A DNA stretch of 64,000 nt, from NCBI RefSeq assembly GCF_019550795.1, contig NZ_CP080545.1, positions 1,073,501 to 1,137,500 of the forward strand. The letters run 5' to 3'. Positions 8,392 to 16,917 of this stretch are shown here, piece after piece. Each line of letters starts with the position of its first letter. Position 1 is the first letter of the stretch. The notes below the pieces were generated by a model. That model ran no database searches. It saw only the letters and a list, made by a program, of their open reading frames with translations, and was not told the origin of the DNA. A program made the position numbers and the translations under genes. This DNA comes from Paenibacillus sp. sptzw28. Lineage in GTDB: Bacteria; Bacillota; Bacilli; Paenibacillales; Paenibacillaceae.

Positions 8392-9083
8392 GGCCGGTCT
8401 CCGAAGCGGTAGCCGAATCCGTAGCCGGTTTGGATAAAAACCGGGCTGGCGGGGTCGTCTTCGATTTTTTTTCGAATCTTGCTGATATGGGCGTCAACCG
8501 TTCGCTCGTCATTCAAGATGTCGTCCTCCAGTGCTGCTTGCAGAAGCTGGAGCCGGCTGTAGACAATCCCCGGTTTGGCTGCCATAGTGAGCAGTATTTT
8601 GAACTCTGTAGGCGTCAGTTGGAGTGCTTCTCCTCTTTTCCATACTCGGCATTGCACTTCTGAAATTGACAGCTCACCGCGTTCGAGCGTTTGTAAAGCT
8701 AGCTCGCTTCCTTCCATCCGCCGCAGCAGGGATCGGATCCGTGCCACGAGCTCCCGCATTGAAAAGGGTTTAGCCAAATAATCGTCGGCGCCGACCTCAA
8801 GCCCTATGATCTTGTCGGTTTCTTCGGCTCAGGCCGTAACCATAATAATACCTACACGGCTATTCCTGCGCAGCTCCCGGCATACGTCGAGGCCGTTCAT
8901 CTCAGGCAGCATCCAGTCGAGCACAATGAGTGAAGGTTTAAACTCCGCAGCCTTCCGCAAAGCTTCATTGCCCGTTTTAGCGGTAACGATCTCGTATCCT
9001 TCCTGGCGTAAGAAAGGCGCCATGAACTCCAGCACCTTCTCCTCGTCATCCACCAGCAGCAATGTATGCTTCATTTCCTTCAC
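8388..9083 (-). pseudogene. OmpR-family response regulator with in-frame TGA
   Basis: A complete receiver plus winged-helix regulator in one frame, interrupted by a single TGA (plus-strand 8829-8831). Receiver: LLLVDDEEKVLEFM, phospho-acceptor in LIVLDWMLPEMNG, then IIMVTA-stop-AEETDKIIGLEVGADDYLAKPF. DNA-binding domain: LTPTEFKILL, DERTVDAHISKIRKKIE, TGYGFGYRF. Family members usually have Arg or Lys right after VTA, so a CGA-to-TGA change is the simplest explanation. The rest shows no decay. Start is either the GTG at 9081-9083 or the ATG at 9072-9074. The lesion is either a genuine nonsense mutation, which would orphan the kinase, or a sequence error. Confidence 0.85.
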
Positions 9084-9240
9084 CTACCTTGGTTTAGCAG
9101 CTTTATTACATACATTATACATACTCATATCGCCCGATTGGGAAAATTCACGGGAATCGCAACGGAACATCACAAGTTCACAACATCTTGTTGTTAGTAT
9201 GGTCTTATCTTTAAAAACCAAAGAATAAGGATGATTTCAG

Positions 9241-9645
9241 ATGACAGATTTCCGATCAAACCAAGTGGCCCGATTATCGGGTTTTATCTTTCTGGGCCTC
9301 TCTTGGCTGCTGGTTGCTTGCATTATTATACAGACATTCATCGCAGGCATGGCAATCTTTAGTGATGCGGCCCAGTGGAGCAGTCATGTCAGTTTTGTGC
9401 ATTTGTTTGAGTTTTTGCCGATCCTGATGCTTATTTTTGCTTTCGCCGGCCGTTTACCGAGAGTGCTGGGCTGGCAGACGTTTGCCTTATTCTTACTGCT
9501 CTTTTCCCAATATTTTACGGCTAATCTGCCTGGGGCGGGGGCGTTTCACCCGGTGATCGCCCTGGTTCTGTTCTGGCTCTCCTTCAGGGTCGCCGGGCAG
9601 ACAGCGCGCTTGAACTCCGGCTTGGGAAAGGAAGAAGTAAATTGA
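9241..9645 (+). CDS. DUF6220-like integral membrane protein
   Basis: 134 residues with four hydrophobic helices (about 15-36, 50-66, 72-92, 98-114). The segments FIAGMAIF, HVSFVHLFEFLPILMLIFAF and PVIALVLFWLSFRVA look like the small DUF6220 membrane family. AAGGA lies about nine bases before the ATG. Its TGA stop overlaps the TTG start of the multicopper oxidase (TTGA), so the two are translationally coupled and probably act together. The gene is divergent from the two-component system with about 160 bases between. Function unknown; a role with copper or envelope redox is suggested only by the neighbour. Confidence 0.7.
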   Translation: MTDFRSNQVARLSGFIFLGLSWLLVACIIIQTFIAGMAIFSDAAQWSSHVSFVHLFEFLPILMLIFAFAGRLPRVLGWQTFALFLLLFSQYFTANLPGAGAFHPVIALVLFWLSFRVAGQTARLNSGLGKEEVN

Positions 9646-11088
9646 AGCCATTCATTTACCGCTTTAACCGCATATTTCTGCTGCCGCTAATGCTGGTAAT
9701 CTGCATATCACTCACAGCCTGCGGCGGGTCGATTCAGGGGAAGGTTCCGAGCGAGATCGACATGGGGGCTGCGAATCCCTCACATGAAAGCCATGGCGGT
9801 CATGGCAGTGCTTCGGAAGGGCACCAAATCCTGCGCGGATATGACGGAGCAGCCGTCAAGCGGGCCTGTCCGCACGTTTGAACTGAAGGCAGCCAAGACC
9901 TCGCTTGTACTGACCGGCGGAAAAAAGAGCAAAGCATGGACCTATAACGGCTTCACCCCAGGACCGGAGCTGCGGGTGCGGGAAGGGGATCGTGTTATTG
10001 TAAATCTGGTTAATGAGAACATCGATAAGGGAGTAACGATTCATTGGCACGGCGTCGTCCTTCCTTGCTCACAGGATGGTGTGCCGGGTGTAACCCAGAA
10101 TGCCGTATGGCCTGGCGAACAATTTACTTATGAATTTATCGCCGGTCACCCGGGAACGTATTGGTATCATTCCCATCAGCAAAGCTCCCAGCAGGCGAAG
10201 ATGGGACTAATCGGACGGTTAATCGTCGAACCGAAGGGGGAAACGTTCCGTTATGACCGCGATTATGCCGTGACCCTTCTAGAGTTGAACGATAAGCACA
10301 AGTTAACCAACGGTGTTTTGGGTGGACTGAACTTAAGCGCCAGACCGGGGGAAACCGTACGTCTGCGGCTGATCAACGCTTATAATCTCGTTCAGTGGAT
10401 GAGTGTGGCAGGTGCAGATTATAAAGTTATATCGATCGATGGGCAGGATTTAAACGGTCCCGGCTTGATCCGCGGCGAATGGATTCCAATTGGAGGCGGG
10501 CAAAGGTATGATTTGCTGTTTACGATGCCGGAAAGCGGTCAGGTAAGGGTGTACAGTAAGACGGAGAAAAATTGGAGCATTGCACTTGGAGAAGGTGAGG
10601 TACCGGAGGATGTGGATAAAGACGCAAAGGCGTTTGATTTTACAGCCTACGGAACGCCTAAGGACGATGGAATATCACCTCAGATGAAATTTGACCGGGA
10701 ATACGATATGGTGCTTGGTCCGATAACCATTAACGGAAAAACCGGCCATCACATTCCGCCGCTCATGGTGAAGGAAGGGGAATGGATTAAAGTACGGCTC
10801 AAGCACGAATTAGGGTCCGAGCATCCGATGCATTTACATGGACATCTGTTTAAAGTATTGACGAAAAGCGGAAAGCCGCTGACCGGAAGCCCCATTTACG
10901 CGGACAGCATTTTGCTTTTCAAAGGCGATGAATATGAAATTGCCTTTCATGCGAATAACCCCGGCTTATGGATGACTCATTGTCACAATCTGGGACACGC
11001 TGCCGCAGGGATGACGATGATGGTCAATTATGAAGGAGTTTACACGCCTTACCGGGTCGGAACCAAGTCGGGAAATATCCCGGATTAA
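9642..11088 (+). pseudogene. Multicopper oxidase lipoprotein, frameshifted near the N-terminus
   Basis: The first frame opens at TTG 9642 with a lipoprotein signal (MKPFIYRFNRIFLLPLMLVI...LTAC, lipid-modified Cys at about residue 27) and a His-rich linker. At about 9831-9834 the frame breaks; the oxidase continues in another frame as ADMTEQPSSGPVRTFELKAAKT through to 11088. One surplus base there explains it. The rest is intact: copper ligands in THWHGVVLP-like IHWHG, WYHSHQQSSQ, HPMHLHGH and the type-1 motif MTHCHNLGHAAAGM. Such laccase-like enzymes oxidise phenols or Cu(I). Translation from an internal ATG (9784) would give an enzyme of normal fold but without signal peptide. Sequence error is an equal possibility. 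Confidence 0.8.
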
Positions 11089-11117
11089 TATATATTCCAG
11101 AAAGGAGAATGTGTGAA

Positions 11118-11318
11118 ATGAAAACAATAAGCCAAACCGTGCTTGCCATTATCGGGGGATTTCTTGGGGGATTTGTTTTGTTCGAGCTGATTGTAAGAAC
11201 GGCGCTTCGCACGTTGGACAGTGTTCCGATTGCCTTAATCGGGACATTGTCCATGGTAATACCCTTTATGGGTGCCGTTATAGCAGTATGGCTTATTCGC
11301 AGGAGGCGACGTTCATAA
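11118..11318 (+). CDS. Small two-helix membrane protein
   Basis: 66 residues: two hydrophobic helices (about 6-27 and 37-58) with an Arg-rich tail (RRRRRS), so probably N-in/C-in. AAAGGAG lies ten bases before this ATG; the ATG three codons upstream is too close to that site. It follows the multicopper oxidase by 29 bases in the same direction and is probably its operon partner. I do not recognise the family. Confidence 0.6.
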   Translation: MKTISQTVLAIIGGFLGGFVLFELIVRTALRTLDSVPIALIGTLSMVIPFMGAVIAVWLIRRRRRS

Positions 11319-11333
11319 CATTTTCCACCATGA

Positions 11334-12692
11334 TTATGATTTCGAACGTCTGTGAACATGGGTACTCCCGCCCACCACATTGGCAGGCTGCGTCTTGTTG
11401 TACAGCCAATACTGCGGGGTATCGGTCACGTTCGCAATGTGAATCTGGAACTCTTTGTTCGGCAGCTGGCTGGAACGGATCAGCACCCGGTTTCCATCGA
11501 CGGTGACCGCCTCAGAAGGGAGAGCGAACCTCTGCCCGTCTGTCAGGACGATAAAGCTGTTTGGCAGGTGAGCGGAAGCCGGATCGATCCTTTTCTGGAA
11601 CGAAATGATGGCGCTCTCCTTATCGGGACGTTGAATGGCCGTCGGAAAGGGGGCTTCGGTATACATGTAACTGCCGAGATGGTACTCGTAAGCCGTCCAC
11701 GTGGAGAAGCCCATTTCTTGAGCGGTCCTATGAAATTGCCGGAGCCAGCTTCGGTCCTTCACCATCGAGAGGCGGGAGCCAATATCGGCTTGGACGCCCA
11801 GCGGCAGATCAGGATGAACGGATCGTATTTGGTCAATGAAATTCTGATAATTGCGGATATAGCTGCCCGGCAGCACCCCCTGCGGCTTCATCCAATCCGG
11901 CCAGTGCGTCTGCAGAATGTGAAGGTCGGGATCAACTGCGCTGATCATTCGGGCTGCATCGAGACCTTGATATTCCCTCAGCCGATGAACCGAATCGAGA
12001 CCGGCGTCGACGGCGAGAGACCAAGTCGCTACGAGAATATCCTTCCGCGAATCCCGTACCCCGCCATATCCGTTAATCAATTCAGCGAGAAAGCCATTAA
12101 CCGCTTGGACGCGGAAATCGACCCATTGCTCATACAGCTCCGGATTTTTTAAATAGTAATCCGATGCGGCAGGATCGGTAAAGTTCGGCATTAACCTGCC
12201 GGTTGCTTGCAGGAACGCCTCTTGAGCGAGCGGTCCGACATCCCCGTAGACACCGCTGTCGATGCCGTCCCATTCCGGTAAATAGGGCTCAGCCACCTCG
12301 ATGCCATCGAACGGGTATTCCATTACAAGCCGGACAAGCGCTTGTTTCTTCCAGGTTCGATATCCTTTGCTGAAAGGGGAGAAACGATAATAGCCGTCAT
12401 TAACGGGCTTGAGCAGCTTCATCTGCCATCCGGGCCACTCGGCCGGGAATTGTTCGACCGAATAGGAGCCGTTGCCCAGCACAGTCGCCCACACGGCGAC
12501 ACCGCGCTCATGGAAGGCGTCTATAAGCGCACGGTCCACGATATTTTCATTTACGACGAAATAACGGACTGAAGTGTAGCCGTTCTGCAGGATTTCATCC
12601 GCGATGCTTTCCGGAGAACGGTTCCGGTAATACAAGAAACCGGGGTCGATCTGGATAGTCGGGCCGTAAAGAGCCGCCTTATTCCGTTTCAT
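11334..12692 (-). CDS. Putative TIM-barrel protein, possibly glycoside hydrolase-like
   Basis: 452 residues, no signal peptide. The pattern of alternating strands and acids (GYTSVRYFVVNEN, FDGIEVAEPYLPEWDG, ILVATWSLAVD, HILQTHWPDW, LGVQADIGSR, FSTWTAYEYHLG) looks like a (beta/alpha)8 barrel with strand-end carboxylates, as in glycoside hydrolases, followed by a small beta domain (RFALPSEAVTVDGNRVLIRSSQLP). I cannot name a family. The ATG at 12690-12692 is chosen because GAGGA lies seven bases upstream. It stands alone and convergent to the oxidase operon, with only 15 bases between the ends. Catalytic function is not established. Confidence 0.65.
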   Translation of the reverse strand: MKRNKAALYGPTIQIDPGFLYYRNRSPESIADEILQNGYTSVRYFVVNENIVDRALIDAFHERGVAVWATVLGNGSYSVEQFPAEWPGWQMKLLKPVNDGYYRFSPFSKGYRTWKKQALVRLVMEYPFDGIEVAEPYLPEWDGIDSGVYGDVGPLAQEAFLQATGRLMPNFTDPAASDYYLKNPELYEQWVDFRVQAVNGFLAELINGYGGVRDSRKDILVATWSLAVDAGLDSVHRLREYQGLDAARMISAVDPDLHILQTHWPDWMKPQGVLPGSYIRNYQNFIDQIRSVHPDLPLGVQADIGSRLSMVKDRSWLRQFHRTAQEMGFSTWTAYEYHLGSYMYTEAPFPTAIQRPDKESAIISFQKRIDPASAHLPNSFIVLTDGQRFALPSEAVTVDGNRVLIRSSQLPNKEFQIHIANVTDTPQYWLYNKTQPANVVGGSTHVHRRSKS

Positions 12693-12783
12693 GGTCATTT
12701 CCTCGCATTCTTCATCAGAGTATAAACCTATCTTATGCGTATTAACTGTTTCTGTATGAAGGCCGCGCCCGCCGCTTATCTGG

Positions 12784-12876
12784 ATAAACGATGAGGGCAA
12801 ATTGATCGATAACGGAACTCATGAATTGCTTAAACGAGCGGTAGAAACTCTGGTGGAAGCGATCCGAGCCAAATGA
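12784..12876 (+). pseudogene. C-terminal remnant resembling an NADPH-dependent FMN reductase
   Basis: About 30 codons, INDEGKLIDNGTHELLKRAVETLVEAIRAK, ending at TGA. The pattern (D-E-G-KLID-x-GT-x-x-L...FV-x-A/W) resembles the last helix of NADPH-dependent FMN reductases/azoreductases. Upstream in this frame a stop occurs at 12757, and the TIM-barrel gene occupies the opposite strand, so only the tail is left. The terminator at 13006 may have belonged to it. The call rests on one short stretch. Confidence 0.35.
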
Positions 12877-13005
12877 TGTGTTGCATCATCGCGGCACTAA
12901 ACAGTTATACTGAAACATTACCTTGCCCCTCTGAATCCCGGTTCTTAAACTAAGAATGAAACTAGTGGAAAATCGTTACGAGACGGCAATCATGTATGCC
13001 GTAAG

Positions 13006-13038
13006 CCGTAGATGGACATCTGTTCATCTACGGTTTTT
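13006..13038 (+). terminator. Rho-independent terminator upstream of the sulfotransferase gene
   Basis: CCGTAGATG (13006-13014) pairs perfectly with CATCTACGG (13025-13033), followed by TTTTT. It ends transcription from the left, 49 bases before the next start. Confidence 0.8.
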
Positions 13039-13086
13039 GCCGTTTATACCGATGCTTAATCACATTAAGGAAAGGACGATGACCGA

Positions 13087-13809
13087 ATGAAACCGGAGCA
13101 ATGCTACACGATATGGTTTTCACAGAGAACGGGAAGCACTTTGCTGAATACAGCACTTGCATCAACGGGGGTAGCGGGGAATCCTGGAGAATGGCTGCAT
13201 GGGAAAGACCCCAAGAGGATGACGCGGGAGGATTTGGAACAGATGTGGAAGGAGGGAGCTTCGCCAAGCGGCATTTTCGGACTGAAAACAAGCTTTAATG
13301 CCGAATGGCTTTCCGCATTTCGAAACATCTTCCAATTACCGCAGACGGCCACGAGACCGAGCATCTGGCGTGCAGCTTTTCCGAACTGCAATAAACATAT
13401 CTATATGACCCGAAGAAATAAGGTCCGATTGGCCGTATCCTGGTGGAGAGCGATCGTATCGGGAGAGTGGCATCGGCGTTATGGGGAAAAGCCGCAGGAG
13501 CACGATATTGCAGGCCAATATAATTTCGACGCGATCAACCATTTGTACATTGAATGCTCATTAAGGGAAGCCGCGCTGGAGGACTTTTTCTCGGAAGAAG
13601 GCATTGTGCCGCTTACGATCGTCTATGAGGATTTCATTCTCGAATATGAAGCGACGGTACTAAGAGTATTGGAATTTCTTAATATCAAGACCGATTCCGT
13701 TAAAGTCGCGCCGCCGGCTTTAGATAAGTTAGCAGATGACATCGCCGAGCAGTGGGTGCAGCGCTACCGTCAAGAGCGCCAAGCCGGCTGGGAAAGACTG
13801 GCCTGGTGA
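13087..13809 (+). CDS. Stf0-family sulfotransferase
   Basis: 240 residues. The N-terminal IWFSQRTGSTLLNTAL is the 5'-phosphosulfate-binding loop of PAPS-dependent sulfotransferases and, with WLHGKDP, GIFGLKTSFN, IYMTRRNKVRLAVSWWRA and IVYEDFILEYEATV, fits the Stf0 family (trehalose 2-sulfotransferase is the founding member). AAGGAAAGGACG lies upstream of the ATG. Acceptor substrate unknown; sulfated sugars or lipids are the family precedent. It stands as a single gene between a terminator and a 286-base gap. Confidence 0.8.
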   Translation: MKPEQCYTIWFSQRTGSTLLNTALASTGVAGNPGEWLHGKDPKRMTREDLEQMWKEGASPSGIFGLKTSFNAEWLSAFRNIFQLPQTATRPSIWRAAFPNCNKHIYMTRRNKVRLAVSWWRAIVSGEWHRRYGEKPQEHDIAGQYNFDAINHLYIECSLREAALEDFFSEEGIVPLTIVYEDFILEYEATVLRVLEFLNIKTDSVKVAPPALDKLADDIAEQWVQRYRQERQAGWERLAW

Positions 13810-14095
13810 TCGCGCGGCACCAATCCGTTTTGCATATGGAAGAAATGTACGCGGAGAATGGTTCGTTTTGGATAGATGAATCCAAAGAAGAAGGAGACAG
13901 ACTCTCAATACAGCAGCTTGAAGAGCTGTGTAATTGGCAATCAAACCCCTTGGCGGCACTTCCTCAATGGTTATCGATACTCGCTGGAAAGATAACTACC
14001 GATCCCTAAGCTCTTACTATACATCCCTGAGCCGCGCACAATCAATCGACAATGGGCATAAGTTAGGATATCTCAGCTATCAAGAAGGACGGGAT

Positions 14096-14989
14096 ATGAT
14101 GAAGCCCATCTACGGAAGTTATACCGAGTGTAAAAGGATTCCGGTTTATTATCCGCCGCAGTACCAACCACAGCAGCCAGGTATCGAAACATACATGATT
14201 CCAAGACCCGTTTCCGAAAACCCCGCATATACGGGAAGCGGAAAACTGCGCGATAAAGTTGTAATTATAACAGGCGGAGACAGCGGGATTGGAAGGGCTG
14301 TGACGTACGCGTTCGCCAAAGAAGGGGCGGACATCGTCGTCGTCTATTACAATGAACACGGGGATGCTCAGGAGACGATGGCAAGGGTCAATCAGCTGGG
14401 CCGAAGGTGCCTCACGCTCGCCGGAGATATCGGTGATGAATCGTTCTGCAGGCATGTGGTGGAAATGACGATCCGCACTTTCGGCCGAATCGACTGCCTG
14501 GTTAACAACGCGGCGGTGCAGTTTTATCAGGAGAGCATTGAAGGCATCACACGCGAGCAGCTGGAACTAACCTTTCGGACGAATATTTTTGCCATGTTCT
14601 ATCTCACCAAAGCGGCCCTCCCTTACCTGAGACCAGGAAGCACGATCATCAATACCTCGTCCGAAACGTCATTTGTGGGATTCAAAGGGCTGATCGATTA
14701 TTCGGCCACCAAAGGCGCGATTACCACGTTTACGCGTTCCTTAAGCATGTCGCTGATCGACCGCGGAATCCGTGTAAATGCAGTTGCTCCGGGTAGAACG
14801 TGGACGCCTCTGCAACCGGCATCGCTGCCTCCGAATATTTATATGTCGGCCGGTTTTGAACATCCCATGAAACGGGACGCTCAGCCTTGGGAGATTGCGC
14901 CTGCATACGTCTACCTGGCATCTAACGATTCCACCTATGTGATGGGACAGGTGATCCATGTTAACGGGGGGACGTATTTCGGTCAATAA
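14096..14989 (+). CDS. Short-chain dehydrogenase/reductase (YhdF/YhxC-like)
   Basis: 297 residues. After an N-terminal Tyr/Pro/Gln-rich lead (IPVYYPPQYQPQQPG) comes a Rossmann fold: TGGDSGIGRA cofactor motif at about residues 59-68, NNAAVQF, catalytic Ser in INTSSETSF and Tyr-x3-Lys in DYSATKGA, then VAPGRTWTPLQP. The lead and the GDSGIGR variant are typical of the glucose/ribitol dehydrogenase-like SDRs that Bacillus makes under general stress (YhdF, YhxC, YhxD). I start at ATG 14096, which has AGAAGGA upstream and gives family length. NAD(P)H-linked; the substrate is not known. Another open stretch (13752-14009) overlaps the leader but lacks a ribosome binding site. Confidence 0.88.
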   Translation: MMKPIYGSYTECKRIPVYYPPQYQPQQPGIETYMIPRPVSENPAYTGSGKLRDKVVIITGGDSGIGRAVTYAFAKEGADIVVVYYNEHGDAQETMARVNQLGRRCLTLAGDIGDESFCRHVVEMTIRTFGRIDCLVNNAAVQFYQESIEGITREQLELTFRTNIFAMFYLTKAALPYLRPGSTIINTSSETSFVGFKGLIDYSATKGAITTFTRSLSMSLIDRGIRVNAVAPGRTWTPLQPASLPPNIYMSAGFEHPMKRDAQPWEIAPAYVYLASNDSTYVMGQVIHVNGGTYFGQ

Positions 14990-15178
14990 CCGTTCGGGGG
15001 TATCGCGATGGCTCACAGTATTTTTGCATATATACTTCGGGAAAATTTGTAATAGTTTTAAGTGTCATGATTACATCCTCACTCCTTTGTATAAATATAT
15101 CTAGAGATGCTTGATGATGGCAGGACGCAGCCATATTAGGAGCATTTAACATCGCATTCTTAGGAGGAGGACGTCACA

Positions 15179-16480
15179 ATGAATCATCTCACTGAGCGTG
15201 AAAACACGAGGAGGATTACTAGCAACATCTTCAAGGGTTCGGTTGGAAATCTGATCGAATGGTACGATTGGTACGTTTATGCTGCGTTTGCCGTCTATTT
15301 TTCAGCTGAATTTTTCCCGAAGGGAGATCAGACGAGCCAGCTGCTTAATACAGCGGCGATCTTCGCGGTTGGCTTCCTTATGCGCCCGATAGGGAGCCTC
15401 CTCCTCGGCCGCTATGCTGACCGTCATGGCCGTCGTGCCGCGCTTACGCTGTCTATCACCGTCATGGCCGGTGGTTCCCTGATCATTGCCTGCACCCCAA
15501 GTTACGGATCCATTGGCGTGCTGGCGCCTATTATTCTGGTTCTTGCGCGCCTTCTCCAAGGTTTGTCGCTTGGCGGAGAGTATGGAACCTCGGCTACGTA
15601 TCTGTCCGAGATGGCCAGCAGCGGCCGCCGCGGCTTCTACTCGAGCTTCCAATACGTGACACTTATTGCCGGGCAGCTGGTTGCGCTGGGCGTCCAGATC
15701 ATCCTCCAACAAATACTCAGCGAATCCGATATGAAATCATGGGGCTGGCGTGTTCCATTCGTCATAGGAGCAATGGGTGCATTGGCCGTATTGTGGCTGC
15801 GCCGCACGATGGACGAATCGGAGCAATTTTCCAAAATGGGCTCTGAAAGCAAGGCAAGCGCAGGTACAATCAAGGCGCTGATGAAGCACCCCAAGGCGGT
15901 GCTGACGGTGGTCGGACTGACGCTCGGCGGAACGGTCGCTTTCTATACATACACGACGTACCTGCAGAAGTTCATGGTAAATACCGTAGGAATCCAGAAA
16001 GAGGTCGTCAGCTGGATCAACTTTATAGCCCTTCTTGTATTCGTAATCCTTCAACCGCTTGCCGGTATGCTGTCCGACCGGATCGGACGGCGTCCGTTAT
16101 TGATTAGTTTCGGTATCCTCGGGACTTTGCTGACGGTCCCGTTATTCTTGTTAATGCAGCAAACGAAGAGCCCTATTGGCGCTTTCTTGCTCATGATGGT
16201 CGGCCTCGTCATTGTTACCGGTTACACTTCCATTAATGCAATCGTGAAGGCCGAGCTCTTCCCTACAGAGGTCCGTGCTCTTGGGGTAGGCTTTCCCTAC
16301 GCACTCACCGTTGCGGTGTTTGGCGGCACAGCCGAGTTCATCGCGTTATGGTTCAAAAGCATTGGATTCGAGTCGCTTTTCTATTACTATGTAGCCGTCT
16401 GCATTGCCGTCAGCTTCATCGTCTACTGGCGTATGGGTGAGTCTTCGAAGGTCTCCCATATCGAATCCGAAAAACGATAG
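15179..16480 (+). CDS. MFS transporter, metabolite:H+ symporter (KgtP-like)
   Basis: 433 residues with twelve transmembrane helices. GNLIEWYDWYVYAAFAVYFSAEFFP at residues 20-45 and the loop 2-3 motif GRYADRHGRRAAL are hallmarks of the metabolite:proton symporter branch (KgtP, ProP, ShiA). RLLQGLSLGGEYGTSATYLSEMA and the second-half loop SDRIGRRPLL complete it. Closest in flavour to alpha-ketoglutarate permease, so a dicarboxylate or similar organic acid is a likely substrate, but ligand specificity cannot be read off. TAGGAGGAGG precedes the ATG. It appears monocistronic. Confidence 0.85.
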   Translation: MNHLTERENTRRITSNIFKGSVGNLIEWYDWYVYAAFAVYFSAEFFPKGDQTSQLLNTAAIFAVGFLMRPIGSLLLGRYADRHGRRAALTLSITVMAGGSLIIACTPSYGSIGVLAPIILVLARLLQGLSLGGEYGTSATYLSEMASSGRRGFYSSFQYVTLIAGQLVALGVQIILQQILSESDMKSWGWRVPFVIGAMGALAVLWLRRTMDESEQFSKMGSESKASAGTIKALMKHPKAVLTVVGLTLGGTVAFYTYTTYLQKFMVNTVGIQKEVVSWINFIALLVFVILQPLAGMLSDRIGRRPLLISFGILGTLLTVPLFLLMQQTKSPIGAFLLMMVGLVIVTGYTSINAIVKAELFPTEVRALGVGFPYALTVAVFGGTAEFIALWFKSIGFESLFYYYVAVCIAVSFIVYWRMGESSKVSHIESEKR

Positions 16481-16681
16481 ATAAGTCAAAGTTATCGGGA
16501 GGATAGCGTCGGCAACTACTGCCTAACATAGTGACTTTCAATTACGGCAGCGCGGCCGTCTGACTGTGAAGTCCGGCGGCCGCCGATGCTCTTGCGTTCA
16601 CTATTGATGAATATTGAGACGATAAAATAGGAACCAAGAGTTCTGTGTAATAGATAATGTCGCAAAAATTGGAAAAATGTG

Positions 16682-16711
16682 TTGACACAAATAATAGGGT
16701 TCCTCTATAGT
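16682..16711 (+). promoter_or_regulatory. Sigma-A promoter of the rbs-type ABC/fructanase operon
   Basis: TTGACA at 16682-16687 and TATAGT at 16706-16711 with an 18-base spacer. The start would fall near 16718, giving a leader of about 200 bases before the binding-protein gene, with the operator at 16732-16751 just inside it. The rest of 16481-16681 shows a GC-rich inverted repeat (16552-16583) but no gene. Confidence 0.75.
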
Positions 16712-16731
16712 ACAAATTGTAAGCATTAAGT

Positions 16732-16751
16732 AAACGTTTACGTAAACGTTT
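16732..16751. promoter_or_regulatory. LacI-family operator, copy 1
   Basis: Perfect 20-bp palindrome AAACGTTTACGTAAACGTTT lying about 15-35 bases after the predicted start, where a bound repressor would block elongation. Two near copies lie at 26658-26677 and 27751-27770 beside the lacI gene. A CcpA (cre) reading is an alternative since the half GTAAACGTTTAC is cre-like, but the conserved 20-bp form around one LacI gene favours the local regulator. Confidence 0.75.
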
Positions 16752-16917
16752 ATACAAAATTCAAAGATGCTGGTATAAAAAATTCGGATTCATTAGGGGG
16801 AAAAGAAAACGCTGCGGTCGTTAGGGGTCGCCAAAGGGGTTGATCAATTCTGAAAACACCTGTATGAAACAAGATTGATTATTCTATATCCCTTATAAAT
16901 CATTGGAGGTAAAAAGC

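Noticed and set aside
8829..8831. TGA in the response regulator as a selenocysteine codon, given selD nearby
   Set aside because: The position is a variable Arg/Lys site in receivers, no redox role is known there, no SECIS-like hairpin is evident, and no selA/selB/tRNA-Sec is in the window.
11352..12152. 266-codon plus-strand frame opposite the TIM-barrel gene
   Set aside because: Opposite strand carries a frame with good start and protein-like sense; this one has none.
13752..14009. 85-codon plus-strand frame between sulfotransferase and SDR genes
   Set aside because: Overlaps the sulfotransferase end, lacks a ribosome binding site and any recognisable domain; could be chance.
16552..16583. 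GCGGCCG/CGGCCGC inverted repeat after the MFS gene as terminator
   Set aside because: No T-run follows and the loop is long; recorded only as a possible weak hairpin.
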